Assembly: GCF_025371035.1 (NCBI RefSeq)
Contig: NZ_JANZXB010000003.1
Coordinates: 62,001-126,000 of the forward strand
Direction of reading: 5' to 3'
Origin: Sphingomonas sp. LC-1
GTDB taxonomy: Bacteria > Pseudomonadota > Alphaproteobacteria > Sphingomonadales > Sphingomonadaceae
Length of the DNA: 64,000 nt
A program made the position numbers and the translations under genes. The notes under the pieces are model-generated. The model did not search any database and had not been told where the DNA came from. It saw only the letters and a list, made by a program, of their open reading frames with translations. This document shows positions 10,706 through 19,444 of this stretch, piece after piece (within the stretch, counting starts at the first letter, position 1; every line of letters begins with the position of its first letter).

Positions 10706-11704
10706 TCAACCCGCCGGACGCTCCTTTTGCGCGAAGATGCGTTGCAGCCAGCGGTCGAGCATGGGCACCCACGCCCCGACCGGCAGCGCCGCCGGGCCGA
10801 CGCCGAAACCATGCCCGCCTTCGGCCAGGAAATGCGCCTCGACGGGGCGACCGGCGCGGCGAAGCGCCGCCATCATCATCAGGCTGTTGTCCGGTACGAC
10901 CGCATCATCGTCCAGCGCGTGGAGCAGAAAGGTCGGCGGCGTGGTTGCCGTCACATGCTCCGCCGGGGATCGCCTGGCCACCGCTGCCGCATCCGCGGCC
11001 TTGCCCAGCAGCTTTTCCGCAGACAGGGCATGAGTGAAGGGCGCCGCCGCAGCGATCACCGGGTAGATCAGCGCTGCGGCATCCGGTCGCGCGTCGATCC
11101 GGTCCGTCGAGTCGCGCGGCGGATAGACCGTCTGGCCGAAATCGGTCTCCAGCGTCGCCGCCAGATGGCCGCCCGCCGAAAAGCCGAGCACCGCGACCTT
11201 GTGCGAATCCAGCCCGTCCCTGATCGCGGCGGCACGAACCATACGCAGCCCGCGCTGCGCATCCTGCAGCGGTACGTCGGCGCGATTTGTCCAGCCTTCC
11301 CCAGGAAGGCGGTATACCAGCACATAGACGGTATAGCCGAGCGCGGTCAGCCGCCCCGCTATGTCCAGCCCCTCATTGCCGATCGAAAGAAAGGTATAGG
11401 CCCCGCCGGGAATGACCAGCACCGACGCCCCGTTGGGGTGGGTGGGCGTGAAGCGACGCAGACCCGGTTTGTCGATATTGCGCAGGAACGTGGCCGGATC
11501 CTTCGGTGGGACCGGCGCGGGGCGGAACCCGCCACCCGGCGGTGCGCCGTCCCACAATGGCAGAAACGGCGCCGCCGTCCATGCCGGTGGCGGGGCAGTG
11601 CGCTCAGTCACCATCACCGCAGACGCCTGCGCATTCGCAAGGGACGGCAGCATCGCGAGGGCCAATAGCGGCACGGCGGCATGCCGAAACGAACGAAGGG
11701 TCAT
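10706..11704 (-). CDS. Exported alpha/beta hydrolase (BD-FAE-like esterase)
   Basis: A 332-residue secreted esterase-type hydrolase with a signal peptide (about residues 1-26, ending in LANAQA). It has an oxyanion-type IPGGAY segment near 98-103 and nucleophile S176 in GFSAGGH. The arrangement resembles the BD-FAE/acetyl-xylan-esterase-like group. DALDDDAVVP and EGGHGFG segments near the C-terminus give the likely acid and histidine. It is transcribed with the neighbouring hydrolases, 21 bases after the HSL-type gene. Likely task: hydrolysis of acyl or hydroxycinnamoyl esters; substrate not determinable. Confidence 0.82.
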   Translation of the reverse strand: MTLRSFRHAAVPLLALAMLPSLANAQASAVMVTERTAPPPAWTAAPFLPLWDGAPPGGGFRPAPVPPKDPATFLRNIDKPGLRRFTPTHPNGASVLVIPGGAYTFLSIGNEGLDIAGRLTALGYTVYVLVYRLPGEGWTNRADVPLQDAQRGLRMVRAAAIRDGLDSHKVAVLGFSAGGHLAATLETDFGQTVYPPRDSTDRIDARPDAAALIYPVIAAAAPFTHALSAEKLLGKAADAAAVARRSPAEHVTATTPPTFLLHALDDDAVVPDNSLMMMAALRRAGRPVEAHFLAEGGHGFGVGPAALPVGAWVPMLDRWLQRIFAQKERPAG

Positions 11705-11725
11705 TACGGGAATCCTGTCGAAAGG

Positions 11726-12784
11726 TCATGCTACGACGCCATCGCCGCCAAAGGCGCGGCGCAAGGCGGCGATCTTGGCCGCGGTGAAGCGTTTCGCCAG
11801 CCCTGTTTCGGGAGCGACCGCGTCGAACCCGTGAAATGCGCCCGGCGTCACGACCAGTTCTGTCGGTACCGCCGCGGCGATCAGGCGGCGGGCATAGTCG
11901 ACATCCTCGTCGACAAAGAGATCGACCGACCCGACCCCGATGAAGGTCGGCGGCAGACCGGACAGATCGGTGATCCGGGCCGGCACCCCGGCGGCAGGGA
12001 CGTCGCTAGCACCGGCGGGGTGGCCGAGGAACGACGTCCAGCCGAAGACATTGGCGGGCGCGTCCCAGCCGATCCGGCCAATGAACGGCGGCACCGTCCG
12101 CGTGCTGCCGGTCCGGTCGTCAAGCATCGGATAGATCAGCACCTGCGCGCAGAGCGGCACGCTGCGCCGATCGCGCGCCATCAGCGCGAGCAGGGCGGCA
12201 TGGCCGCCGCCCGCACTCTCCCCCAACAGCGCAATCCGGGCCGGGTCGACGCCAAGGTCCGCGGCATGGGCGTGCAGCCACAGGAGCGCGGCATGATTGT
12301 CCGCCACCGACCCGATGTAGGTCGTCTCTGGCGCCAGTCGATAGTCGACGGTCACCACCACGCAGTCGAGTTGCCGCGCGATGTCCTGGCACGGCGCGAT
12401 CGATCCGCGCGCGGACCCGACGATATAGCCGCCGCCGTGCGTGTGCAGGATAGCCGGGCGGCGCGTGCCGGCGCGGGCGTTTATGACGTAGACGGTGACG
12501 GGCGGCTGTCCCGCCGCCCCGGGAATATGTTGCTCGGTATAGGGAATGTCGGTTGCGGGCGGCGGGATCGGGCCGCTGCGCATCGTGCGATAGGCTTGGG
12601 TGATCGGCGGCATCGCCGCGATCATCGCTTGAATCTTCTCTGCCGCCGGGCGGAGTTCGGGCGCGACCGCGTCGAGCGCGCCGGGCATCGTCGCCGCCGC
12701 CGCGGCGCGTGCGGCCGGGGGCAGCATCGCACCGAGTCCCGCCATCGCCGCCCCCCGCAGCACCTCTCGCCGTAACAGCGTCAT
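11726..12784 (-). CDS. HSL-family alpha/beta hydrolase
   Basis: A 352-residue hormone-sensitive-lipase-type esterase with HGGGY oxyanion motif (116-120) and nucleophile S190 in GESAGGG. It starts with MTLLRREVLRGAAMAGLGAMLPPAARA, a signal-like segment. ATG 12784 has AGAGGG a few bases upstream; a longer open frame to 12862 lacks a convincing start. It is the first of four leftward hydrolase/DUF3237 genes and is divergent from the TBDR at 13133, with candidate operator sites in between. Probable role: hydrolysis of small aromatic esters in the ferulate module. Confidence 0.85.
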   Translation of the reverse strand: MTLLRREVLRGAAMAGLGAMLPPAARAAAAATMPGALDAVAPELRPAAEKIQAMIAAMPPITQAYRTMRSGPIPPPATDIPYTEQHIPGAAGQPPVTVYVINARAGTRRPAILHTHGGGYIVGSARGSIAPCQDIARQLDCVVVTVDYRLAPETTYIGSVADNHAALLWLHAHAADLGVDPARIALLGESAGGGHAALLALMARDRRSVPLCAQVLIYPMLDDRTGSTRTVPPFIGRIGWDAPANVFGWTSFLGHPAGASDVPAAGVPARITDLSGLPPTFIGVGSVDLFVDEDVDYARRLIAAAVPTELVVTPGAFHGFDAVAPETGLAKRFTAAKIAALRRAFGGDGVVA

Positions 12785-12851
12785 CGTCACCCTCTCCGAT
12801 CGGTGCGCGGTTCGTGACCGGCACCTGTATCCGTCATAATACCGGAAACTG

Positions 12852-12866
12852 GCTATGTTCAATAGC
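12852..12866. promoter_or_regulatory. Candidate MarR operator, site B
   Basis: GCTATG-TTC-AATAGC: one mismatch from a perfect 6+3+6 inverted repeat, 68 bases upstream of the HSL-type hydrolase start. A further overlapping CTATAGC follows it. Same motif as site A. Confidence 0.55.
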
Positions 12867-12955
12867 TATAGCATTGGTCGCGGAGACGTGCCCAATCGAT
12901 CAATGCCGCGGCTGGCGATCGCGCGCATCACCCGTTGCAACCGTTTGTAAATTTA

Positions 12956-12970
12956 GTTATGCCTCATTGC
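12956..12970. promoter_or_regulatory. Candidate MarR operator, site C
   Basis: GTTATG-CCT-CATTGC: each half differs by one base from GCTATG / CATAGC. It lies 163 bases upstream of the TBDR start, in the divergent promoter. It is the weakest of the four sites. Confidence 0.4.
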
Positions 12971-13132
12971 AGTTGGAGCATGCCAACAGAGGAGAGGTGC
13001 CGTGACGGAATCGTCGCCGGCCTGCGGTGGCCGCGTGCTGCGCGGGGCCGCAGTGCCGCAATGCCGCAATGCCGCGTCGAACGCGTGCCTCTCACTCGCA
13101 TCGGAACGACAACCGACTCGGGGAGGACTATC

Positions 13133-15520
13133 ATGCGAACACTGACGTTGCTGCTGACGGGAACCGCGCTCATCGCCTTCACCGGTGCTGCCTCCGCCCA
13201 GGACACGACACCCGCCTCCGCCCCCCAGTCGCCCGCGACGGCGACCGCCGCCACCGACGCCAGCACGACGGGCGACATCATCGTCACCGGCCAGAAGACA
13301 TCCGAACGCCTGTCACGCGCGCCGATCGCGATCAGCGTCGTGTCGCAGGATTCGCTGACCCGCCAAGGCGTCGATTCCGCGTCGTCGCTCGCTACGACCG
13401 TGCCCAACCTGCAACTCAGCGCCAACGGCTTCGCGGTGCGCGGCATCGGCAGCAACAACAGCTTCAGCGGCTATTCGACCGTCGCGACGCAGATCGACGG
13501 CATCTACGAACCCTCGGCGCAGGTCCTGTCGCTGGGCCTCTTCGATATCGGCGCGGTTGAGGTGCTGCGCGGGCCGCAGGGCACCGTCTATGGTCGCAAT
13601 GCGACCGCCGGCGTCGTCAACATCAATACCGCCGATCCGCGCTCCACCCGCGGCGTCACCGCCGACCTGCAGGTCGGGCGCTTCAACGAAGTCCGCGCCC
13701 GCGCCGCCGTCGACCTGCCGGTCAGCGACGCATGGAAGCTGCGCTTCGCTGCCTATCGCCAGGTCGATGATGGCGTCGACCCCCGCTACGGCGCGCAAAA
13801 CGGCTATGGGAAGACCGATCAGGCGGGCCTGCGCGCCACGTCGCTGCTCGACGTCGGGCCGGTCACTTGGCGCCTGTCGCTGAACTACGGCCAGAACCAG
13901 GGGACGATTCCGGCCAGCTACCTGACCAGCATCAACTATTACCCGCAGGGCAATCTCGTCGCCGGTACTTTCGGCCCGCGTCAGGTGATCGCGAAGGATG
14001 CGCTCAACGTCGGGCAGGCGCAGGTTCAGGACAACCGCATCGACCTTAATTATTATGCGGCGCGCTCGCGACTGGTATGGCAGGCGGCAGATGGCCTGTC
14101 GCTGACCTATCTTGCCGGTTACACCCTGCTGAAGAACAACGGGATCGACGCGGCGACCGGCGTGTTCACCCAGGAATCGATCAACCGCCGCATGGAAAGC
14201 TGGTCGCACGAAGTCGACCTCAATTACGATCGCGGCATCCTGAACCTCGTATTGGGCGGCTTCCTGTATCAGGACCGCCAGCCCTCGGGGATACGCCTGC
14301 TCCACGCCGGCGACACCGCTCCTGCGCCGTTCAATACCGCCTATAATCTGGTCGGTGCCAAGATCGCCGGCACCGGCACCGGCATTTCGACGATCAGCGG
14401 TGTCGACGTCGTCACCAGCTATCGCGGGCAGGGGACGAAGTCGCAGGCGGTATTCGGGCAGGGCACCTTGGAAGTGCTGCCCGGCCTGAAGCTGATCGGC
14501 GGTATCCGTTCGACCTGGGAACAGGTCAACGCGCGCAACGTCGAGCTGGTCTGCCCCGGCGACACCATCAACCGCCAGAACATCACGTCGACCACCTGTC
14601 CCGGCATCCCCTTCGTCTACGCCCTGTCGAACGACGCCGCACGGCCCGAGTCGAAGTTCGACAACATCAGCTGGAAGGTCGGCGCGAACTATGAAGTGAG
14701 CCCGACCACGCTGGTCTATGCGACGGTGAGCACGGGCTTTCGCGGCGGCGGGCTGGAGGCGAGCGGCAATGCGCCCCAATACCGCCAATATCGCCCGGAA
14801 ACCGTCACCAATTACGAAGCGGGCATCCGCACCACGCTGATGGACGGCAAGCTCTATCTCAGCGCCACCGGCTTCCACATGGACTATAAGGACCTGCAGG
14901 TGTCGAGCGTCGTGCTCAACCCGCTGACCAATCAGGTGTCGGCGGTGACGACGAACGCGGCAACGGCGCGCCTGCGCGGCATCGAGCTGGAGGCGAGCCT
15001 GCGTCCGACGCCGAATGACCGGATCAGCGGCTATGTCTCGTATCTCGACGCGCGGATCAGGTCCTTTCCGTCGGCGCCGGACAATCTCAATTCGGCCAGC
15101 GGCAATTATAATGGCTTTGCGCCACTCTTCGGCTTCCAGCCGCTGCCGTCCAACCTGACGCTGGACGCTTCGGGCAATCGCCTGGCGAACGCCCCCGAAT
15201 GGAGCGGTCGCTTCAGCTACGCCCATACCTTCGACCTCGGCCGCAAGGGGCGGGTGATCCCCAGCGTCGATTTCTACGCCCAGTCGCACACCTATAGCGA
15301 CATCCAGAATTACGCGCAGAGCCGGCGCGACGCCTATACCAAGACCGACCTCAATCTGCGGTTCGAGGATGCCGACTCGCGCTATTCGATCACCGCCTTC
15401 GTCAACAATGTCGAGGACAGTCGCGTCCCCAACACGCTGGTGACGGTGTGGAGCTCGACCACCGCCAATTACGATCCGCCGCGCACCTATGGCGTCCGGC
15501 TCGGCATGTCCCTACGCTGA
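13133..15520 (+). CDS. TonB-dependent receptor (ferulate/phenolic-ester module)
   Basis: Outer-membrane active transporter (795 aa). It has a signal peptide ending near ASAQD, a plug with the TonB-box-like DIIVTGQK, and plug segments LSRAPIAISVVS, NLQLSANGFAVRGIGSNN and VEVLRGPQGTVYGRNATAGVVNI. A 22-strand-type barrel follows, ending in YGVRLGMSLR. ATG 13133 is preceded by GGGAGGA. The neighbours (esterases behind, vanillate/ferulate genes ahead) suggest import of a plant phenolic or its ester. SYK-6 is known to need TBDRs for some lignin-derived compounds. The exact substrate is unknown. Confidence 0.92.
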   Translation: MRTLTLLLTGTALIAFTGAASAQDTTPASAPQSPATATAATDASTTGDIIVTGQKTSERLSRAPIAISVVSQDSLTRQGVDSASSLATTVPNLQLSANGFAVRGIGSNNSFSGYSTVATQIDGIYEPSAQVLSLGLFDIGAVEVLRGPQGTVYGRNATAGVVNINTADPRSTRGVTADLQVGRFNEVRARAAVDLPVSDAWKLRFAAYRQVDDGVDPRYGAQNGYGKTDQAGLRATSLLDVGPVTWRLSLNYGQNQGTIPASYLTSINYYPQGNLVAGTFGPRQVIAKDALNVGQAQVQDNRIDLNYYAARSRLVWQAADGLSLTYLAGYTLLKNNGIDAATGVFTQESINRRMESWSHEVDLNYDRGILNLVLGGFLYQDRQPSGIRLLHAGDTAPAPFNTAYNLVGAKIAGTGTGISTISGVDVVTSYRGQGTKSQAVFGQGTLEVLPGLKLIGGIRSTWEQVNARNVELVCPGDTINRQNITSTTCPGIPFVYALSNDAARPESKFDNISWKVGANYEVSPTTLVYATVSTGFRGGGLEASGNAPQYRQYRPETVTNYEAGIRTTLMDGKLYLSATGFHMDYKDLQVSSVVLNPLTNQVSAVTTNAATARLRGIELEASLRPTPNDRISGYVSYLDARIRSFPSAPDNLNSASGNYNGFAPLFGFQPLPSNLTLDASGNRLANAPEWSGRFSYAHTFDLGRKGRVIPSVDFYAQSHTYSDIQNYAQSRRDAYTKTDLNLRFEDADSRYSITAFVNNVEDSRVPNTLVTVWSSTTANYDPPRTYGVRLGMSLR

Positions 15521-15536
15521 CCATCAGGAGAGAAGG

Positions 15537-16613
15537 ATGAACGCCATCGATAGCGTGACCGCCGCGCCGCGGGCCACCTGGCCGCTCGACGCCTGGTATG
15601 TTGCCGCCAGCACCGAAGAGGTGGGAAGCAAGCCGCTCGCCCGGCAGATTACGGGGCTGCACATGGTGTTCTTCCGTACCGGCGGCGGCGTCGTCACCGC
15701 GCTGGAGGATTTCTGTCCACATCGCGGCGCGCCGTTGTCGCTCGGCTTCGTGCGCGGCGAGACGTTGGTGTGCGGTTATCATGGGCTGGCGCTCGACTGT
15801 CGGGGGCGCTCCGACTCGATGCCCGGGCAGCAGGTCGGCAAATTCCCCTCGGCACGCCACTTTCCGGTGATCGAGCGCTACGGCTTCGTCTGGGTGTGGC
15901 CGGGCGATCCGGCACAGGCGAGCGCGGACAAGCTGCACCCATTGCCCTGGGCGGAGAGTCCCGACTGGGCCTATGGCGGCGGGCTGTTCCATATCGCGTG
16001 CGATTATCGGCTGATGATCGACAATCTGATGGACCTGACACACGAAACCTATGTCCATGCCAGCAGCATCGGGCAGAAGGAGATCGACGAAGCGCCGGTC
16101 AAAACCGAGGCGACCGGCGACGAGGTCGTCACGAGTCGTCACATGGAGAATGTGGTCGCGCCGCCCTTCTGGCGCATGGGGCTGCGCGGCGCGGGCCTGC
16201 CCGAGGATGCGCTGGTCGACCGCTGGCAGGTCTGTCGCTTCACGCTGCCGAGCCACGTCATGATCGAGGTCGGCGTCGCGCTGGCGGGGGAAGGCGGCTA
16301 TCACGCCGATCCGGCGAAGAAGGCGTCGAGCATCGTCGTCGACTTCATCACGCCGGAAACCGAGACGTCGCACTGGTATTTCTGGGGCATGGCCCGTCAG
16401 TTCGCGGTCGACGACGCCGCGCTGACCGACACGATCCGCGACGGGCAGCGCAAGATCTTCTCCGAGGATCTCGAGATGCTCGAACGGCAGCAGCGCAATC
16501 TGTCGCAATATCCCGATCGTAAGTTGCTGAAGCTCAACATCGATGCCGGCGGCGTGCGGTCGCGGCTGATGATCGATCGCGCGATCGCGCGGGAGCAGGC
16601 TGCGGCGAAATAA
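15537..16613 (+). CDS. vanA: Rieske oxygenase, vanillate O-demethylase oxygenase subunit-like
   Basis: Rieske non-haem iron oxygenase (358 aa). The Rieske cluster ligands are C60-x-H62 (CPHRG) and C79-x2-H82 (CGYHG). The mononuclear-iron region DNLMDLTHETYVH follows near residues 162-174. Length and the WYVAA N-terminus fit VanA/LigM-independent vanillate demethylases that convert vanillate to protocatechuate. ATG 15537 follows AGGAGAGAAGG. No vanB-type ferredoxin-reductase gene is adjacent or elsewhere in the window, so electrons must come from a partner encoded elsewhere. Syringate or another methoxybenzoate is an alternative substrate. Confidence 0.85.
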   Translation: MNAIDSVTAAPRATWPLDAWYVAASTEEVGSKPLARQITGLHMVFFRTGGGVVTALEDFCPHRGAPLSLGFVRGETLVCGYHGLALDCRGRSDSMPGQQVGKFPSARHFPVIERYGFVWVWPGDPAQASADKLHPLPWAESPDWAYGGGLFHIACDYRLMIDNLMDLTHETYVHASSIGQKEIDEAPVKTEATGDEVVTSRHMENVVAPPFWRMGLRGAGLPEDALVDRWQVCRFTLPSHVMIEVGVALAGEGGYHADPAKKASSIVVDFITPETETSHWYFWGMARQFAVDDAALTDTIRDGQRKIFSEDLEMLERQQRNLSQYPDRKLLKLNIDAGGVRSRLMIDRAIAREQAAAK

Positions 16614-16656
16614 GCCTCGTTACCAGCATGACATGACCAGAAAGGCAGAAGCGCCG

Positions 16657-17955
16657 ATGCAGGACCCGCGAGCGATTATCGACCGTGCCGACATGTCGCG
16701 GTTTCAATGGGGAATCGTCGCGACGATGGTCGGGCTGAATGCGCTCGACGGGTTCGACGTCCTGTCGATCAGCTTCGCCTCGCCCGGCATCGCCGCGGAC
16801 TGGGGCATTGATCGCGCGGCCCTCGGCATCGTGTTGTCGATGGAGCTGGTCGGCATGGCGATCGGCTCGCTGCTGCTGGGCGGGGTCGCCGACCGGATCG
16901 GGCGTCGCACGACGATCCTCGGCTGTCTGGGCGTCATGGCCGCGGGCATGCTGGGTGCGGCGAGTGCTGGCGGGATCATGGTGCTGTCGCTGTGGCGGGT
17001 GCTGACCGGGCTCGGCATCGGCGGTATGCTGGCCGCGACCAATGCAGCGGTGGCGGAGGCGGCCAATGCCCGGCATCGCTCGCTCGCCGTGGTTCTGATG
17101 GCGGCGGGCTATCCCATCGGCACGATCGTCGGCGGATCGGCCTCGGCGCTGTTGCTCGGCTGGTATGACTGGCGCGCGGTCTTCCTGTTCGGGGCGGTAT
17201 GCAGCGTGCTGTTCGTGCCGCTGGTGCTGTGGCGTGCGCCGGAATCGGTCGCGTTCCTGCTGCATCGCCGGCCGCCCGATGCGCTGGCGCGGGTCAATGC
17301 GACGCTGGCGCGGATGGGCCACCCCCCGGTCGATGCGCTACCCCCGGCCGAACCCCGGACGGCAAAGGTGCCGGTCATGGCCCTGTTCGCGCCCGACCTC
17401 AGGCGGACCACGCTGTTGCTGACGCTCGCCTATCTCGCGCATATCATGACCTTCTACTTCATCCTGAAATGGATCCCCAAGATCGTTGCGGAAATGGGCT
17501 TCCCCGCCCCGCAGGCGGCGGGCGTGCTGGTGTGGGCAAGTATCGGCGGCGCGACCGGATCGCTGATCCTGGGGTTGCTGACCGGCAAGGTCCGGCTGCT
17601 CGGGCTGACTATCGCGGCGATGCTGTTGTCGACGGCGCTGGTGATCGTGTTCGGCCGCACGCAGAGCGATCTTGCGACCTTGTCCCTCGTGGCAGCAGCG
17701 GCCGGTTTTGCGACCAATGCGGGTGTCGTCGGCCTTTACGCCCTGATCGCGCGCAGCTTTCCGACGGGGGTACGCGCTTCGGCGACCGGCTTCGTCATCG
17801 GGGTGGGGCGCGGTGGATCGGCGCTCGCCCCGGCGTTGGCGGGGGTACTGTTCGCCGCGGGGCACGGGTTGCAGCTCGTCGCGGTGCTGATGAGCTTCGG
17901 CTCGCTGATCGCGGCCGTGGCTTTGATCGTGCTTGGGGATCGAAAGCGCGATTGA
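16657..17955 (+). CDS. MFS transporter, aromatic acid:H+ symporter type (VanK/PcaK-like)
   Basis: Twelve-helix major facilitator (432 aa from ATG 16657; an in-frame ATG at 16633 would add 8 residues but has no ribosome-binding site, while AGAAAGG precedes 16657). The DGFD segment in helix 1 and the GxxADRIGRR loop 2-3 motif are characteristic of the AAHS family that imports 4-hydroxybenzoate, protocatechuate and vanillate. It lies between vanA and vanillin dehydrogenase. Likely it brings vanillate, ferulate or protocatechuate across the inner membrane. Confidence 0.87.
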   Translation: MQDPRAIIDRADMSRFQWGIVATMVGLNALDGFDVLSISFASPGIAADWGIDRAALGIVLSMELVGMAIGSLLLGGVADRIGRRTTILGCLGVMAAGMLGAASAGGIMVLSLWRVLTGLGIGGMLAATNAAVAEAANARHRSLAVVLMAAGYPIGTIVGGSASALLLGWYDWRAVFLFGAVCSVLFVPLVLWRAPESVAFLLHRRPPDALARVNATLARMGHPPVDALPPAEPRTAKVPVMALFAPDLRRTTLLLTLAYLAHIMTFYFILKWIPKIVAEMGFPAPQAAGVLVWASIGGATGSLILGLLTGKVRLLGLTIAAMLLSTALVIVFGRTQSDLATLSLVAAAAGFATNAGVVGLYALIARSFPTGVRASATGFVIGVGRGGSALAPALAGVLFAAGHGLQLVAVLMSFGSLIAAVALIVLGDRKRD

Positions 17956-17977
17956 CCGCGCTGCCATTGCCGATTAA

Positions 17978-17992
17978 GCTATGTACCATAAC
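17978..17992. promoter_or_regulatory. Candidate MarR operator, site D
   Basis: GCTATG-TAC-CATAAC: one mismatch from the perfect repeat. It lies only 16 bases before the vanillin dehydrogenase start and next to its ribosome-binding site (GGAGAGG, 17997-18003). Binding here would block the promoter or the leader of the vdh-DUF3237-ferB-ferA operon. Confidence 0.6.
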
Positions 17993-18007
17993 AAATGGAG
18001 AGGCAGC

Positions 18008-19432
18008 ATGGCTATGACAGGTTCGCCACTGTCCGGCAGGACGTTCACCCGTAACAACCCCGTCACCGGCGCCGTCGCGACGACCGCCCCGGCCTTCGAC
18101 CCAGTCGATGCCTTCGCCGCGGTCGAATCCGCTGCCGCCGCGTTTCCTGTATGGTCCTCCCTTGGACCCAACGCCCGCCGCGCCGCGCTGACCAAGGCCG
18201 CCGATGCGCTGGCGGGCAAGGCCGACCAGTTCGTCGATGCGATGATGGGCGAGATCGGCGCGACCGAGGGTTGGGCGCGCTTCAACCTGATGCTCGCCGT
18301 GTCGATGGTCCGCGAAGCCGCCGCGCTGACGACGCAGATCGCGGGTGAGGTCATCCCTTCCGACAAGCCCGGCTGTATCGCCATGGCTGTGCGCGAGCCG
18401 GTGGGCGTGATGCTCGGCATCGCGCCGTGGAATGCGCCGATCATCCTCGGCGTCCGCGCGATCGCGGTGCCGCTCGCGTGCGGCAACACGATGGTGCTGA
18501 AGGCGAGCGAGCAATGCCCGCGCACCCACAGCCTGATCGCCGAGGCCTTCGCCGAAGCGCTGCCCAAAGGCGCCGTGTCGATCGTCACCAATGCTCCCGA
18601 GGATGCCGGCGAAGTCGTCGGCGCGCTGATCGATCATCCCGCGGTTCGCCGCATCAATTTCACGGGATCGACGCATGTCGGCCGCATCATCGCACGACGC
18701 GCCGCCGAGCATCTGAAGCCGGTGCTGCTGGAACTGGGCGGCAAAGCGCCGTTGATCGTGCTGGACGATGCCGATCTCGATGAGGCGGTGAAGGCGGCTG
18801 CGTTCGGGGCGTTCATGAACCAGGGCCAGATTTGCATGTCGACCGAGCGGATCATCGTCGTCGACAGCGTCGCCGACGCCTTTGTCGAGAAGTTCGTGGC
18901 CAAGGTCGGTACGATGCCCGTCGGCGACCCGCGCGAGGGCAAGACGCCGCTCGGCGCGGTGGTCGATCGCAAGACGGTCGATCATGTGATGTCGCTGATC
19001 GATGACGCCGTTGCCGCAGGCGCGGTGCAGGCCATCGGCGGCGAGGCGAACGGCGTGCTGATGCCCGCGCATGTCGTCGACCGGGTGACTCCCGACATGA
19101 AGCTGTTCCGCGACGAAAGCTTCGGGCCGGTCGTCGGCGTCATCCGCGCCCGTGACGAAACGCACGCGATCGAACTCGCCAACGACACCGAATATGGCCT
19201 GTCGGCGTCGGTCTTCACCCGCGATACCGCGCGCGGCCTGCGCGTCGCCAGACAGATCAAATCGGGCATCTGCCACGTCAACGGTCCGACCGTGCATGAC
19301 GAGGCTCAGATGCCGTTCGGCGGAGTGAAGGCATCGGGCTATGGCCGGTTCGGCGGACGCGCGGGGATCGATGCCTTTACCGAATTGCGCTGGATCACGA
19401 TCGAGACCGAGCCCGGTCACTATCCGATCTGA
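18008..19432 (+). CDS. vdh: Vanillin dehydrogenase (aldehyde dehydrogenase family)
   Basis: NAD(P)-dependent aldehyde dehydrogenase (474 aa) that would oxidise vanillin and 4-hydroxybenzaldehyde to the acids. Catalytic residues are E242 in LELGGKAP and C276 in GQICMST; the FTGST NAD motif is near residue 220. ATG 18008 has GGAGAGG upstream; an in-frame ATG at 17981 lies inside the operator-like motif. It is first gene of the vdh-DUF3237-ferB-ferA operon, which is the basis for the specific name. Salicylaldehyde or benzaldehyde dehydrogenase is the family alternative. Confidence 0.9.
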   Translation: MAMTGSPLSGRTFTRNNPVTGAVATTAPAFDPVDAFAAVESAAAAFPVWSSLGPNARRAALTKAADALAGKADQFVDAMMGEIGATEGWARFNLMLAVSMVREAAALTTQIAGEVIPSDKPGCIAMAVREPVGVMLGIAPWNAPIILGVRAIAVPLACGNTMVLKASEQCPRTHSLIAEAFAEALPKGAVSIVTNAPEDAGEVVGALIDHPAVRRINFTGSTHVGRIIARRAAEHLKPVLLELGGKAPLIVLDDADLDEAVKAAAFGAFMNQGQICMSTERIIVVDSVADAFVEKFVAKVGTMPVGDPREGKTPLGAVVDRKTVDHVMSLIDDAVAAGAVQAIGGEANGVLMPAHVVDRVTPDMKLFRDESFGPVVGVIRARDETHAIELANDTEYGLSASVFTRDTARGLRVARQIKSGICHVNGPTVHDEAQMPFGGVKASGYGRFGGRAGIDAFTELRWITIETEPGHYPI

Positions 19433-19444
19433 GGGGGCGGCACG

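Larger units (their letters stand above)
12785..13132. promoter_or_regulatory. Divergent promoter region, hydrolases / TBDR
   Basis: A 348-base gene-free stretch between the leftward HSL-type gene and the rightward TBDR gene. It holds two copies of the GCTATG-N3-CATAGC-like motif (12852-12866 and 12956-12970) and an AT-rich patch around 12940-12960. A GGGAGGA ribosome-binding site at 13121-13127 belongs to the TBDR. An open frame running through here into the TBDR is not expected to be translated. Confidence 0.6.
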
